Source: Haematobia irritans
Taxonomy: Eukaryota > Arthropoda > Insecta > Diptera > Muscidae
Reading direction: 5' to 3'
Length of the DNA stretch: 64,000 nt
Assembly: GCF_050003625.1 (NCBI RefSeq)
Contig: NC_134398.1
Coordinates: 87,111,983-87,175,982, forward strand
Shown here: piece by piece, positions 1 to 11,970 of the stretch
Position numbering within the stretch: the first letter of the stretch is position 1
Layout: each line of letters starts with the position of its first letter
Program-made: the position numbers and the translations under genes
The notes under the pieces: model-generated
What the model saw: the letters and a program-made list of their open reading frames with translations, nothing else
Database searches by the model: none
Told to the model about the DNA's origin: nothing

Positions 1-1128
1 AAAATCTGTGGATCGGTTTATATGGGGGCCATATATAATTATGGTCCGATATAGACCATCTCTTGCATGGTTCTTAGAGTCCGTATATACTAACACCACG
101 AATCAAATTTCAACCGGATCGGATGAATTTAGCTCCTCCAAGAGGTTCCTGGGGTCAAATCTGGAGATCGGTTTATATGGTTGCTATATCCCAGCAAAAA
201 AAAATTGAAGTTCTTCTCAAGGCACAACTTTAAAAGAACTTCCGAAAATGCCCTCCCAAAGATGTTCTTTATATCAACTGCAAAGGAAGTTTATTTGAGG
301 CAATTTTTTATCTGGCTTTTTTCATATTTTTAATGGGCAATTATTTTTTTGGTTTCAAATGGGTTAAAAACAGATTAAGAATTAATAAAATGATACAAAT
401 TATTTAAATTTAGCCGAAAAAAAGTTTAAATCCTTTCTAGAAAAATTGCGATTTTTTTAAAATATTTTATGACAAACGTTCCAGACAAGCGTTATAATGC
501 ACTAAAAATCATAAAAAAATTTAATTGTTTATTGGCAAAATATCACAAAATTTCTTAATTCACATCCAAACCAAATTCACATCACCTCACACCTTAAGAA
601 GTGATGCAAAATCAGTGCAGCTGCTGTTGAAATGGTGAACATCCGTCCTATGACAAGCCCAAGTTAAAATCATCACTTCTGCGTCAATTTGGCACCACTC
701 CCGGATCCAAAAAGAAAATTTTCACTACTTTTTTCGCAACACTTTTTTTTCTGGGATATAATTATGGACCGATATGGACCAATTTTTGCATGGTTATTAG
801 AGACTATATACGTACACCACGTACCAAATTTCAACCGGATCGGATGCAATTTGCTTCTTTAAGAGTCCAATCTGGGGGTCAGTTTATATGGTGGCTATAC
901 GTAAAAGCGGTCCAATATGGCCATCCGACTTACATCAATAACAACTAGTTATGCCAAGTTTCAAGTCGATAGCTTGTTTCGTTCGGAAGTTTGCGTAATT
1001 TCAACAGACGGACGGACGGACATACTTAGATCGACTCAGAATTATTGGATCTTAGAGCAATATTTCGATGTGTTACCCACCATGGGGTATATTACCCCAT
1101 GGTGGAGGGTATAAAAATAAGTCGGTAA
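1..1128 (+). repeat. Array repeat family B, truncated by the window edge and split by an insertion
   Basis: Two blocks (1-189 and 756-1128) of the ~155-bp tandem unit recognised by GGGGGCTATA..ATTATGG and CCGATATGGACC. The block ends in a GACGGACGGACATAC stretch and the hairpin 'ACCATGGGGTATATTACCCCATGGT' region, then GGAGGGTATAAAA. The interruption is the TIR element at 190-755. The in-frame ORFs here are a product of the repeat, not genes. Confidence 0.7.
190..755. mobile_element. TIR element family F (566 bp, non-autonomous)
   Basis: It starts CCCAGCAAAAAAA and ends TTTTTTTTCTGGG as an inverted pair. The interior carries 'cctatgacaagccca' and 'ccggatccaaaaagaa' segments, which recur at 8417-10807, 34140-34338, 55500-55640 and 58683-58807. 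No coding capacity. It interrupts an array of family B. Confidence 0.65.
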
Positions 1129-1149
1129 ATAAGTTTTCCTTCCTGACGC

Positions 1150-2545
1150 TATAACTCGAGAACGCACAGTCTGATTTCCACGGTTTTGCATTCGTTGCAA
1201 AGGTCTCGGGCTCTGTTATTTCGTCGAAAACTGTGAATCGCCACAAATGCCAACCATATCGAGAAGCATGCCAACATTTGGATTTGCTGGAGAATGATGC
1301 TCATTGGGATTTAACACTTGCGGATTCAGTTGTTTCATCAAATGCGTATCCAATACGAACGCTGTTCGCAATTATCATCACCACATGTTTTCCTTCACAA
1401 CCAATTCAGTTATGGAACAAATACAAAGACGACATATGTGAAGATATTTTACATCGCTTGCGCATTCAAACAGGCACATAGCCGACGAAATCTACAATTA
1501 AGGATTTATTCTGATTGAAGATCATTGCTTGACTATTGCAAACAAGCTACTGATTGAAGTTCGAATTATTGTGCCAAATCGATCGATGCATTCAACCAAG
1601 AATTAAATCGAGACTGCAATACAATGTTGATACATTGCAGGAATTCCTTCGAAATAATGGACCGTTGCTGAATGAACCGCTAAAACAAGTATACGAAACA
1701 TTAATGCAAGCGTTGGGCAATAATACTGCTGGTCAATTCTTCCTGGATGCCCCTTGAGGAACGGGCCAAACATTTGTCATTTCATTGATTTCGGCCACTA
1801 TTCGATCAAGATGTGACATAGCTTTGGCGATAGCATCATTAGGAATTGCGGCGACTCTTCTAGATGGCGTTCGTACTGCACATTAAGTTGCCATACAATT
1901 TAAACACAACTGATACTCCAACATGAAATATTTCCCAAACCAGTGCAATGGGAAAATTGTTGAGGCAATCCAAGCTCATTGTTTGGGATGAGTGCACAAT
2001 GGCACATAAGAAATCACTTGAAGCACTTAACTTCAAACTGAATGATCTATGGCGCAGTAACAACATCTCTGGCGGTTTGATGATATTCTTGGCAGGCGAT
2101 TTCAGGCAGACGTTGCCAGTAATTCCCCGTGGAACACCTGAAGATGAATTGAATGCTTGCCTGAATTTATCACCTTTATGGAATAACGTTAAAACATTAT
2201 TGCTAACTACTAATATGAGAGTTCAACTTCAGAATGATCAAAGTGCTGCACAACTTTCCAAACAATTGCTAGCTGTTGGAAATGTAAAAGTCTCAGTTGA
2301 GGCGACATCTGGATTAATTACTCTTATCAGCAACTTTTGCCGATTTGTGGACTCTCAATTAGCTCTTATTGAAAATGTTTTCCAAACAGTAGTGAGAATT
2401 ATCAGAATTACGCTTGTTCAAGTCAACGAGCAATTCTTGCCGCAAAGAATAATGATGTACATGCACTTCAATGAAACAGATAATTTGCGGACACGTATAA
2501 CGCTTCGATTCCGTAATTACTTTGATTTACTTTCATTTACTTAGA
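1150..2545 (+). pseudogene. Helitron helicase remnant (PIF1-like), broken
   Basis: Frames joined across stops read as a Helitron-type PIF1 helicase: a Helitron-helicase upstream segment (REACQHLDLLENDAHWD, then TTCFPSQPIQLWNKY), the helicase start (LNEPLKQVYETLM), a Walker A region at ~1745-1775, a Walker B region with IVWDECTMAHK (~1978), and LAGDFRQTLPVIPRG (~2090). Walker A should read PGGTGKT. Here the first glycine codon is TGA and the lysine is Gln (GTGQTF), so ATP binding would be lost. The Rep endonuclease region and clear Helitron ends are not visible. This is a long-dead copy in the upstream Dscam-like intron. Confidence 0.75.
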
Positions 2546-2835
2546 CAAGTTGAATTAAATATTACTTAATTCATTAAGGTTGAATTACACACCATACGTC
2601 AATCCGTGCGTTGATGGAAGGGTTGATTTCTTCTGTTTGCGGCAGACTATTCGAGCTTTTGATTGCAAAGAGAAGTCTCAACTGTTCAATCATCGGACGC
2701 ATTGTACGCATTGAACGCATGGTATGTAATTCTACCTTTACTGTTGTGAAATGAAATACAATTTTTCCTCTTCAAATATAAAACAAAATAAAAAATTTTT
2801 CTTCACCTTATAAACACCAAGCGAAATGTTACGTA
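2545..2835. other. Unassigned AT-rich sequence
   Basis: Between the helicase remnant and the next TIR element. It may be further Helitron debris, but no motif, ORF or repeat end is recognisable. Confidence 0.3.
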
Positions 2836-4198
2836 CACCCAGAAAAAAGTGACCCCTTCTTTAAGTTAAAATGAACTAATTGTGAAGAAAGTTGAACTTC
2901 GTATAGCGCCAAAGACATTTTTGTTTTTTTGAACGATGTGATTTTCGTTGAAATTAGGTAGATACATTCCATATATTAGTTAACATTTTCCTATATTTAT
3001 GTACCACTATACTACAGAATGAAAAAATTTAACTGAATTGAATTTATATATGGAATGATTTTATTGACCTTTTTCATTCATTTGGACAAAATCTTACATA
3101 TTTGTGGTAAACCTCTTACTTCAAATTTAGAACTGCTTACCTTCGTTTTTAAATACAATTGTATGTATTTACATAGGCAATTTTTCTTCAATAAAATACA
3201 CGTTTTATTAATATATTAAATATATTTATTAAGAATCAACAACATCGACTAGCCTTGAAATATTAATTTATTATTCCACTATTTCCAATTTCCATGTAAT
3301 CTCATCAAATGTAAAACGCATTTTTTCCTTCTTCTTGTACCTTTCACTTTTAATAAGTTGATGCGTAACGAGTTTGTCCTCCTTTTACAATTTCAATACC
3401 TACAAATAAAAAAAATCGTAAACCAATTTTTCACAAAAGGTTAGCGTCACTGAATGTTACCTGTTAATTGAAGATTCCAAAATGAAGACGAATGAAGGGG
3501 TTGTTATTCTGTTTTCTTTCTTTATACACCATCACGATCATAGTTTTTTCTCACTAATTTAAAATAACAAATATTTTATATATTTTATTTATTATATTAT
3601 TTTACTATATTATTTTTTAACAATCCCTCCGAATACTATAACAACTAAAAAAACAACCCACGCGCAAACATACCGATTACATCGATGACAGTTATCGATT
3701 ACAGGTAGATAAAAGAAATATAGGAAAATTTCCCATATTCTAACAAGTGTGTCTCCTTAAGTTTTAAAAGGATTGAATACTTCTTAGTACGAATGAACTA
3801 AAATATTTTTCTATGCCAAGTGTTATTCGTATGTATGATAAGTTTTCTATAATAAAGTAAGTAAGAATTATCATTTTATAAGAAATTATACTAAATTTGA
3901 GGAAACTTGGTTTTAGTTCATATCTTGTTTATTTTTACGAATGCTTTGTTATCAGTGAATAAAATTTTCGTGTTCAGTAGTAAATTCTTATACCCAGCGA
4001 AGAAAACAGTATTAGTAAAATGCCATGCCTTATTCTAGTTAATGAACTATTCCTAACTGCTTTAAGTTTAGGATGGTTTTACTGAAGCAAGTAAATTTTA
4101 TTATTTTAAACAAAAATTTAACTTAATGGAAATAAATTGGCTAAACTAAATTGATGAACATTTTTTCCTTTAGTTCCGAAGGCACTTTTTTCTTGGTG
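2836..4198. mobile_element. TIR element family L, ~1.36 kb, TA-flanked
   Basis: It starts CACCCAGAAAAAAGTG and ends CACTTTTTTCTTGGTG. The ends are inverted with one mismatch and each is flanked by TA. The interior is very AT-rich without ORFs. The TA target and A-rich TIR suggest a Tc1/mariner-type non-autonomous element. Confidence 0.6.
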
Positions 4199-5059
4199 TA
4201 AAACGAAGCTAGCAAAACTAATAAAACTTTGCTAGTATTTCCATAAATAACATAACCTCGGATAAAGTCAGTTGGTTGTATGCAAGTCAGGAAATTCTTA
4301 ATAAGATTACTGCACTTTCTTATAACGAAAACTTAGAAAAAGCTCAGGAAAGTAAAACTCGATTATATAGTCATTTTGATCTCATCGCCGGTGTCATGTA
4401 TTGCTACGAAAATGTTACTCTCGATCAAATTACTTAATGAAAGACAGGGAGACCTATTTTGGTTGAACCGAAACAAACATGTTACATAACAAGACCAGCG
4501 ATGCTCGTTATGTAACTTGGGAGAAATCGAAACAATTAACTACATCTTAGGCAAACGTCCAGTGCTAAATGAGATACTCTTGAGATGCTTTAATCGATAT
4601 ATTATCTCACAATGAAATAATTCATGGAGGTGAAGATTTTTGCTGGTTACTCGTAGCTTTGTTCAAGTATTTAAAAAAGCTTTAATTATAGAAAATTTTT
4701 GATAAATGAACTCAATTATTTAATTGAATTGATTTTTCCGGCAGAAGGGTTTTAAAAACAATGCTGTATTATTCTAATATATATTTTGGTAATGTTAAAA
4801 GAACACTTGAATTAAATTAAAATTGAAATACGTATATAATTCAGTTCTTGATCGGTATATATAGGGAAGTCTACAAATAATTACGATCCGATATGAATTT
4901 TTGCGCTGTAATTAGAGATCCAGAATTGAAACTGGGAGGTCGCTTTATACAATTATAAACCGATATGGACCAATTTTTGTGTGATTGGGGATGGGTTAAT
5001 CTGGCATGGTTAGCGGCCATATACTAGCACAAAATCATCCCCATCCAAATAAGTTTGCA
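4199..5059. other. Degraded repeat sequence
   Basis: No intact ORF. Around 4850-4995 there are weak matches to array family B (a GATCGGTATATATAGGG block and CCGATATGGACCAATTTTTG). The rest is AT-rich and unassigned. Confidence 0.35.
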
Positions 5060-5470
5060 AAACTGTGATGCTTAATACGAAAGTTCTTCTTATTTGGATC
5101 TGAAAAATGGAGGAAGAACACTACAGAGGAAATAGGCTACAGTTGTCAAGCTTGGATGGGCCCACGTCATGGTCTGGGGATGATTTTTGGCTAATGGGCT
5201 AGGTCCACTGGTCCACTTAATGGTATAATGGATAGTTGGGTATACAAAAACATTCTCGAAGATGTTATGTTACCATATTCGGAATGGGAAATGTCGTCTC
5301 GTTCTAAGTTTCAACAGGATAACGACCCAAAACTAACGAAAAACACACTTCAAAGCTGGTAAAAACGTGGATTCCGCATTACAATATTAATTTTATGTAG
5401 TGGTCTTCCCAATCACCGCATCTTAATCCGATCGAAATCCTTTGTGGATAAAAATATTTATCAGAATTAT
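5060..5470 (+). pseudogene. Tc1-type (DD34E) transposase remnant
   Basis: Translation over several stops and shifts gives the Tc1 catalytic-core pattern: a GHVMVWG-like block near 5165, GLGPLVHL near 5210, and the second catalytic aspartate in KFQQDNDPKLTKNT near 5310-5345. It ends in a decayed WPS-SP-LNPIE region near 5400-5450. Unlike the DD41D and DD37E copies in this window, it has no TIRs left. It is an older insertion. Confidence 0.7.
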
Positions 5471-5728
5471 GTTAGAAATAGGACTATTTTTTCATGCGAA
5501 TTTATCCTATACGGCAAGAAATCTTTACTAAAAATAAAATAAAAATTGATTAATAAATGGATTGGTATGTTATATGTTCGTGTTGAAAACAACTTAATAC
5601 GATAGAAAGTTCGGCCGGGCCTAATCTTAATAGTGAAAATCGATTACTAGCAGATTGCACATAATTACGAACCACCCTAGTTGTGGATATTAAATTCACA
5701 ATTCGCCAAATGCCTTGGAGTTGTCTAG

Positions 5729-5995
5729 GTTAGGTTAGGTTAGGTGGCAGCCCGATATATCAGACTCACTTAGACTATTCAGTCCATTGTTCACCAATGT
5801 GGTATCGAACTTCTCTCTTATCACTGAGTGCTGCCCGATTCCACGTTAAGCTCAATGACAAGGGACCTCCTTTTTATAGCCAAGTCCGAACGGCGTTCCA
5901 CATTGCAGAGAAACCACTGCAGAGAAAGCTTTGAAACCCTCAGAAATGTTACCATGTTTTTTGGTGTTCGGTCGAAGCAGGAATCGAAATCGCAA
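5729..5995 (-). repeat. tRNA-derived SINE, antisense, 5'-truncated
   Basis: Reverse complement of the SINE at 46511-46850. It begins with the (TAACC)n-type tail read backwards (GGTTAGGTTAGGTTAGG), followed by the body (CAGCCCGATATATCAG, CAAGGGACCTCCTTTTTATAGCC, CGGCGTTCCACATTGCAG) and the start of the tRNA-like head (CGGTCGAAGCAGGAATCG), where it breaks off. Confidence 0.75.
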
Positions 5996-6136
5996 AAAAC
6001 GGAGATTAATTAAACTACTTATCCGATTTTAAAAATGTTTTCACTATTATAATTCTAGTTACGTTATCACTGAGTGACATAGGCTACACATCTTTTGGAA
6101 AAGTGGGCGGTGCCACACTCACTATTAAAAATAACT

Positions 6137-6865
6137 CTAGCGGCATACATTTGCCATCATGACAGCCTTCTCACGCAGTAAGAGCTTGCAGGTAGCCAGT
6201 GGCATACCAACAGATTCTACTTCCCCTGGAATATGTAAGGTAGTTCCTAGCCTTGCTAGCTCATCTGCTTCGCAGTTCCCCGGTATGTTCCTATGGCCAG
6301 GCACCCATATTAGGTGAATATTGTGCTGCTCAGCCATCTCATTGAGAGATTTGCGGCAGTCGATGGCCGTTTTCGAGTTGAGGAACACAGAGTCCAAGGA
6401 TTTTATTGCAGGTTGACTGTCTGAGTATATATTAATGTCAATATTGCTTGGAGCATTACTTCTCAGCCAATTCACCACTTCTCTTATTGCCAATATTTCA
6501 GCCTGAAAAACACTACAGTGATCAGGTAATCTTTTCGCTATTCGAAGTTCCAAATCTTTAGAATATACTCTGAAACCCACTTGTCCATCCAATTTGAACC
6601 ATCAGTGTAGAATCTATATATCTTTTATAACCCGGGGTCCGTGTACACCACGCCTCACTGTTGGGAGTTAGAGTTTCAAACTTTTTGTCGAAAAGTGGTC
6701 TCGCCAAAGTGTAATCCACTACGTTAGGCACATTATTTTGAGGACGGAACTGTGACCGTAACTTTGTTCCTACCACAGCGATAGCCGGAGCAACCTGTAC
6801 TGTTAATCTGGTAATAGTCCTTTGCTGTACTTGGTTATGATTGGGAGTGACACCTCCCATCGTAC
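6137..6865 (-). pseudogene. Non-LTR retrotransposon 3' fragment (RNase H domain)
   Basis: Minus-strand remnant of a LINE ORF2. The upstream part (TLTPNSEAWCTRTPG) and the downstream RNase H part are in different frames, joined near 6590-6600 where a YTDGS-type motif is frameshifted. The RNase H region shows the second acidic site in FQAEILAI, the DSQ motif in NIYSDSQPAIKSL, and WVPGHRNIPGNCEADELA with the conserved His and Asp. The reverse transcriptase is absent. The sequence differs from the LINE at 27757-32820, so it is a second family. Confidence 0.78.
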
Positions 6866-7073
6866 AGTACGAATTACATCCAAGGTGGAATAGGGTGGTG
6901 CCACGCCCCTTTTTAAAAAATGTTCTGGCTCAGTCTGTTTTTTTTTGGGAAAAAATTAATACAATTTTCACTTAGAAATCAATTTATTTTTATTATAATA
7001 ACGTTGACGAAAGGGGGATTGTTGTATAATATATGTAACTAAATTTGGAACCCAAAGCAGATATTAAAAGTTT
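6866..7073. other. Unassigned AT-rich spacer
   Basis: Short AT-rich stretch; nothing recognised. Confidence 0.3.
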
Positions 7074-7330
7074 ATACACGGACGAAAAAACCTAGAGAGT
7101 ATGCTGCAAGTAAAATAATGGAAGTAACCAATTAGCGCCTTAAAAATATATCCACAAAAAGAAAATTTCATTAAATTTTTTTACTACTAGTATATGCCCT
7201 AAAGTGAAATATAATATGTTTGAACAACAATACAAACAATATTTTGTTTGGACCAATCGTGAAAATATATATGCTTGAAGCAAAATGTGTTTGGGGTATA
7301 TGTTACAGAAGCGATTTTTTTGAGGGTGTA
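7074..7330 (-). repeat. Family K element, short copy
   Basis: Bounded by TACACGGACGAAAAAA and TTTTTTTGAGGGTGTA. Its right half (GAAGCAAAATGTGTTTGGGG, TATATGTTACAGAAGCGA) is the reverse complement of the left end of the larger K element at 10992. Internal deletion derivative. Confidence 0.55.
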
Positions 7331-7680
7331 CATAAGGTTTTATATATATCGTTTTATATTATAAGACATATGTATTTTAAAATATATTTCCAAAGTCATC
7401 AAACTCCAAAGCATTGTCCTCCATATAATCATCGTCGTCATCTGTTGCATGATTTGTGCCTTCTGGTGCCACGTTCGTCAAAACTGAAAGCGAAACAAGT
7501 AGATCTACCACTGATTTTGGAAGTTGGAGGATTTTTTTTTTGCAATTTTGATTTACCAGATAGGATTGCATCTTAACTAAGTAGGAACCTATTTAATATG
7601 TCTCAATGGCGATCCTCTCGACTATATGTGCGAGAAAAATGTTCTCTGTAGTTCTTACAATCTTTGTTTCAGGCAACCCA
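7331..7680. other. Spacer with no supported gene
   Basis: AT-rich. Open frames on both strands at 7377-7576 overlap each other and lack coding character. No repeat assignment. Confidence 0.3.
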
Positions 7681-8340
7681 CACTGAAAAAAATATTGTCG
7701 TGAGATCAAAGATTTTATGTCTTTAAAATACGAATGCAAATTTTGCTTAGCATAGAAGACGCATTTCTCTAATATAAAGTTTTTTTCCTTGTCCAAAATT
7801 CGATAAACTTTTCAATGAAGTCGTATTGTCCTTATAATTAAGTGATTGGACTTAGAAATGGGTATCATAACATGAAAGAAAAAATGTTTGGGCTAAGGTC
7901 AACTTGACTTTAATAATTCAGAAAAATTCTTCAAATTTAATGATATTGTCTTTATATTTGTTGTATTTTTGCATCTTGACTACAAAGCAAAAAATTTTTC
8001 AAATATAGGACATGTTTTCCAACACTTTATTTCAACGATGTTTTTAACTTAAAACATAGTTAGCATAATTTCTACTAGAAGTCGAGACTTAATTTAGAAA
8101 ATAATGCTGTCGTTAACTCGTTTTTAAATGACTTTGATAGCATATGAAGAAAACAGCAGAAAAAATGAAAAATTAAAATTTGCTTCCTAGAAGCAAATAC
8201 GTAAAACCCAAATTTAAAAGAGAATTGTGTTTTAAAAGTATCCTTACTTGTATTCTTCGCTTCTTTGGCTCGGAATCAATACCAAAATTTTTAAAGTAAA
8301 GACAAAGTCTTTGGAACCGGGCATGCTTTTTTTTTCAGTG
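7681..8340 (+). mobile_element. TIR element family E, copy 1 (660 bp)
   Basis: Starts CACTGAAAAAAATATTG and ends TTTTTTTTTCAGTG. The body contains 'acgaatgcaaattttgcttag' and the subterminal 'ccgggcatgc'. Further copies lie at 36162, 41245 and 57977 (inverted), with a partial one at 37320. Non-autonomous; the flanks here are CA on both sides. Confidence 0.75.
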
Positions 8341-8867
8341 CAGGAACCCAATCACAAGTTTTACATCTTTTCAACACGTTTGACATTTTCACATTTCAAT
8401 ACACAACACATAACACCCCAGCAAAAAAATTTGGAAGTTCTTCCAATGGCATAACTTTAAAAGCACTTCCAAAAGATGTACTCCCAAAGATGTTATTTAT
8501 TTCAACTACACCGAAAGAATTCTCTTCGTTAATTTTACGAAGAATTCTTCATTAACTAGTCTTCCTGAATTCTTCATTAAAATAACGAAATTTTCATTCA
8601 TTTTCGTAAATTTTACGAAGAACATTTTATGAATATACGAAAGTTCTACGAAACATTCTATATTAACTTTTCTTCGTACAAAGTTCGTACTTTTAACGAA
8701 ACTTTCTTCATATTTCATGAATTTTGTGAAGAAGTTTTTACAAATATTTTACGAAACATTCTGCGTTAAAATTTCTTCATAAAAAGTACGAACCATTTTC
8801 TTTGAAATAACGAAGAAGTTTCACTAAAGTTGTAAAATTTCCGTTCGCGACATAAAATTGTCTTTTA

Positions 8868-9800
8868 CAGGGTGATTTGTTAAGAGCTTGATAACTTTTT
8901 TTTAAAAAAAACGCATAAAATTTGCAAAATCTCATCGGTTCTTTATTTGAAACGTTAGATTGGTCCATGACATTTACTTTTTGAAGATAATTTCATTTAA
9001 ATGTTGACCGCGGCTGCGTCTTAGGTGGTCCATTCGGAAAGTCCAATTTTGGGCAACTTTTTCGAGCATTTCGGCCGGAATAGCCCGAATTTCTTCGGAA
9101 ATGTTGTCTTCCAAAGCTGGAATAGTTGCTGGCTTATTTCTGTAGACTTTAGACTTGACGTAGCCACACAAAAAATAGTCTAAAGGCGTCAAATCGCATG
9201 ATCTTGGTGGCCAACTTACCGGTCCATTTCTTGAGATGAATTGTTCTCCGAAGTTTTCCCTCAAAATGGCCATAGAATCGCGAGCTGTGTGGCATGTAGC
9301 GCCATCTTGTTGAAACCACATGTCAACCAAGTTCAGTTCTTCCATTTTTGGCAACAAAAAGTTTGTTAGCATCGAACGATAGCGATCGCCATTCACCGTA
9401 ACGTTGCGTCCAACAGCATCTTTGAAAAAATACGGTCCAATGATTCCACCAGCGTACAAACCACACCAAACAGTGCATTTTTCGGGATGCATGGGCAGTT
9501 CTTGAACGGCTTCTGGTTGCTCTTCACTCCAAATGCGGCAATTTTGCTTATTTACGTAGCCATTCAACCAGAAATGAGCCTCATCGCTGAACAAAATTTG
9601 TCGATAAAAAAGCGGATTTTCTGCCAACTTTTCTAGGGCCCATTCACTGAAAATTCGACGTTGTGGCTCGTTAGTAAGTCTATTCATGATGAAATGTCAA
9701 AGCATACTGAGCATCTTTCTCTTTGACACCATGTCTGAAATCCCACGTGATCTGTCAAATACTAATGCATGAAAATCCTAACCTCAAAAGAATCACCCTT
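8868..9800 (-). mobile_element. DD41D Tc1/mariner-superfamily transposon, copy 1 (933 bp, internally deleted)
   Basis: Inverted ends (C)AGGGTGATT and AATCACCCTT, with TA on each side (8866-8867, 9801-9802). It sits inside the family G element, so it is the youngest layer of a three-deep nest. Copies 2 and 3 lie at 50865 and 60254. The internal deletion removes most of the N-terminal DNA-binding half of the transposase. Confidence 0.88.
8974..9687 (-). CDS. Truncated DD41D transposase (237 aa, catalytic domain only)
   Basis: An uninterrupted minus-strand ORF encoding the DDD/RNase H-like catalytic domain that cuts and joins the transposon ends. Residues: first Asp in LFSDEAHF (D35), second in WFQQDGATCH (D128), third in LTPLDYF (D170). 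Forty-one residues separate the last two, which defines the DD41D class. After MNRLTNE the sequence jumps to PQRRIFSEW, a region normally well inside the protein, so the N-terminal paired helix-turn-helix domains (roughly 100 residues in this superfamily) are missing. A tryptophan in the C-terminal part is Cys (DYFLCGY; Trp in copies 2 and 3). It probably cannot bind its ends and would depend on a full-length helper. Confidence 0.85.
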   Translation of the reverse strand: MNRLTNEPQRRIFSEWALEKLAENPLFYRQILFSDEAHFWLNGYVNKQNCRIWSEEQPEAVQELPMHPEKCTVWCGLYAGGIIGPYFFKDAVGRNVTVNGDRYRSMLTNFLLPKMEELNLVDMWFQQDGATCHTARDSMAILRENFGEQFISRNGPVSWPPRSCDLTPLDYFLCGYVKSKVYRNKPATIPALEDNISEEIRAIPAEMLEKVAQNWTFRMDHLRRSRGQHLNEIIFKK

Positions 9801-10807
9801 TATAATGAGCTTGTGTGTATTCCTTTATTCTATTTTTTTATGCAAGTCTATGCTACTTCTCATTTGGGTGATAGCGCGCTATGAATAAAAGTGAAGCAAT
9901 AAAACTGAAAATTATTCAATAACTTAAGATGTAAAGTAGTGATGTAATTTTTCACACTTGCAACTACAACCAAATGCACTTTCGACTATAAATTTTTTTT
10001 TTTCTAAAAGTTCGAACATTTTTCAGAAAAAAGTACTAAAGTTTTTCATAAAAAGTACGAACATTTTTCATAAAAACTACCAAAATTTTTCATAAAAAGT
10101 ACGAAACATTTTCATAAAAAGAACGAAATTGTTTCATAAAAAGTACGAAGATTTTTCATAAAAAGTACGAAGTTTCTTCATAAAAAGTACGAATTTTTTT
10201 GTTACAAACTACGAAAATTTTGGAAGAACTTTTCTTCGTAAAAAGTACGAAATATTTCGTACTTTTAATAAAAAGTTTCTTTGGTTGTAAAACAATGACA
10301 AATTTCGTACTTTTAACGAAATTTTTCGTTCTTTTTACGAAGAAAATTCTTTCGGTGTACACAGAGAGTTCTTTTTATTCAATTATTTATAACTCGCTTT
10401 TTTGTTATTTTTAATGGGTAAATTTAATTTTTTTGTTTTCTAAATGTTAAAAACAGAGTAAGCCTTAATAAAATGGTGCAAATTATTGAAATTTTGTCGA
10501 AAAAAAATCAAAATCCATTCAAGAATTATTTCGGACAAGCGTTAGAATGCATTAAAAATAATAAAAAATTATAAAAATTATTTATTTGTCAAAATATGAC
10601 AACATTTTTTAATTCACATCCAAAACACTGAATTTGAATCACAGAATAAGAATTGATGCAAATTCCATGCAACGGCTGTTCAAATGGTGGACATCCATCC
10701 TATGACAAGCCCGTGTTAAATTCATCGCTTCTGCGCCAATTTTGCACTACTTCCGGATCCAAAAAGAACATTTTCACTACTTTCTTGGCGACGCTTTTTT
10801 TACTGGG

Positions 10808-10991
10808 ACACAATAACAAATACTCTTATCATTGTAACACACAGTTGCTAACGATATATAAAAACAAAAATTATAGCGAAGAAAAAGCTAACAAAAGACA
10901 AGAACTTGTGTTTTTTGCTTGAGTGATTATTTTCACAGTTAATTTAATAAAAAAATTTCGCGCAAAAAAAGCGCAACATTTTATTACTTAA
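10808..10991. other. AT-rich spacer
   Basis: No feature recognised between the F and K elements. Confidence 0.3.
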
Positions 10992-11970
10992 TACACCCTT
11001 ACAAAAATCGCTTCTGTAACATATACTCCCAAACATATTTTGCTTCAAGCATATACATTTTTGGGTATTGCCCAAACATTTATATGTTTGATCTCTTCCA
11101 ATATATAATATGTTTGAAAGCATATTGGTCTAAACAATATATGTTTGGGTAGTCTAAGTTCCACACATTTTATATTTTTGCATCCAAATTCAATAATGTT
11201 GTCTTCCAAAAAACAATATGTTATTATGTGAACATATAATATGTTTGGAAGCATTTTGCACCCAAAAATATTATATGCTTAAAAAAAATTCTCCCAAACA
11301 ATATTGTGCTCAAAATTTTATTTATTTATTTATATATTTACAATCATAATGAATTATGAAAATAAACAGGTAATATAGGTGCTAACAACATAGATTTTCG
11401 ACCTGAATGCTCAAAATTTTGTTTCTGCCTAATTGTATATTCCCCCACATCTTTCTCACTTCCACGAGATTTTTTAGTTCTTAGCACTTTTTTCTGTGAT
11501 ACAAACATTGTAGAAGAAATTATTCAATTTTATGATTTTTTTATTTTAATTTTACCTTTTGGCGGACGGGGATTCGAACAGCGGACCACACAGTTTGTAA
11601 GGATCAAAGAAGTAGCAGATCAATTGCCCAAGGAAAAATAAAATGTTAATTTTGTAATAACAAGCAACAACCACCAACTTAATTCAATATCGCTCCCTGT
11701 TAAATAGCGCTCCAAGCTACTAAACACATATATGTTTATAGGCTATTTCTAAATTAATATATGTTTGCATCCAAGCATATTATATTTACAAACATTTTAT
11801 GTCCCAAACATAATATGTTCTAACATATTAACATATATGTCCCAAACATGTTATGCTAGTTTATGAACATTATTTGCTTGCACTCAAAAATATTGTGTTT
11901 AAAAATGTGTGTTCCAAACATATAATGTTTATAGCCAAACATATGAAAAACAGTCTTTTTCATCCGTGTA
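10992..11970 (+). repeat. Family K element rich in TATGTTTG/CAAACATA words
   Basis: Ends TACACCCTTACAAAAA and TTTTTCATCCGTGTA form an imperfect inverted pair. The interior carries many copies of the octamer CAAACATA or its complement in both orientations, often fused as palindromes, so it could fold extensively. It contains an older insertion (11430-11640) of the tRNA-module element seen at 47100. Confidence 0.6.
11430..11640. repeat. Fragment of the tRNA-module TIR element
   Basis: 'cacatctttctcacttccacgag' to 'tttggcggacggggattcgaac' matches 47300-47460, including the antisense B-box-like GATTCGAAC. The ends are missing. Confidence 0.55.

Larger units (their letters stand above)
8509..10357. 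mobile_element. TIR element family G inserted in family F
   Basis: Ends CACCGAAAGAATT and AATTCTTTCGGTG, flanked by TA at 8507-8508 and 10358-10359. The body is made of repeated 'ttcataaaaagtacgaa' and 'tttacgaag' blocks in both orientations. Without the DD41D insertion it is ~0.9 kb. Related blocks occur at 24.9-25.9 kb and 35.0-35.4 kb. Confidence 0.65.
8417..10807 (+). mobile_element. TIR element family F, copy 2, split by nested insertions
   Basis: Left part 8417-8506 begins CCCAGCAAAAAAATTTGG. Right part 10360-10807 holds the family's 'cctatgacaagcccg' and 'ccggatccaaaaagaac' and ends ACTGGG. Removing the inserted element leaves ~540 bp, close to the 566 bp of copy 1. Confidence 0.68.

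Noticed and set aside
4380..4620. Possible C-terminal LINE zinc-knuckle region (GEIETINYILGKRPVLNE)
   Set aside because: The phrase resembles LINE C-termini, but the neighbouring frames have stops and no other domain is recognisable; too weak to annotate.
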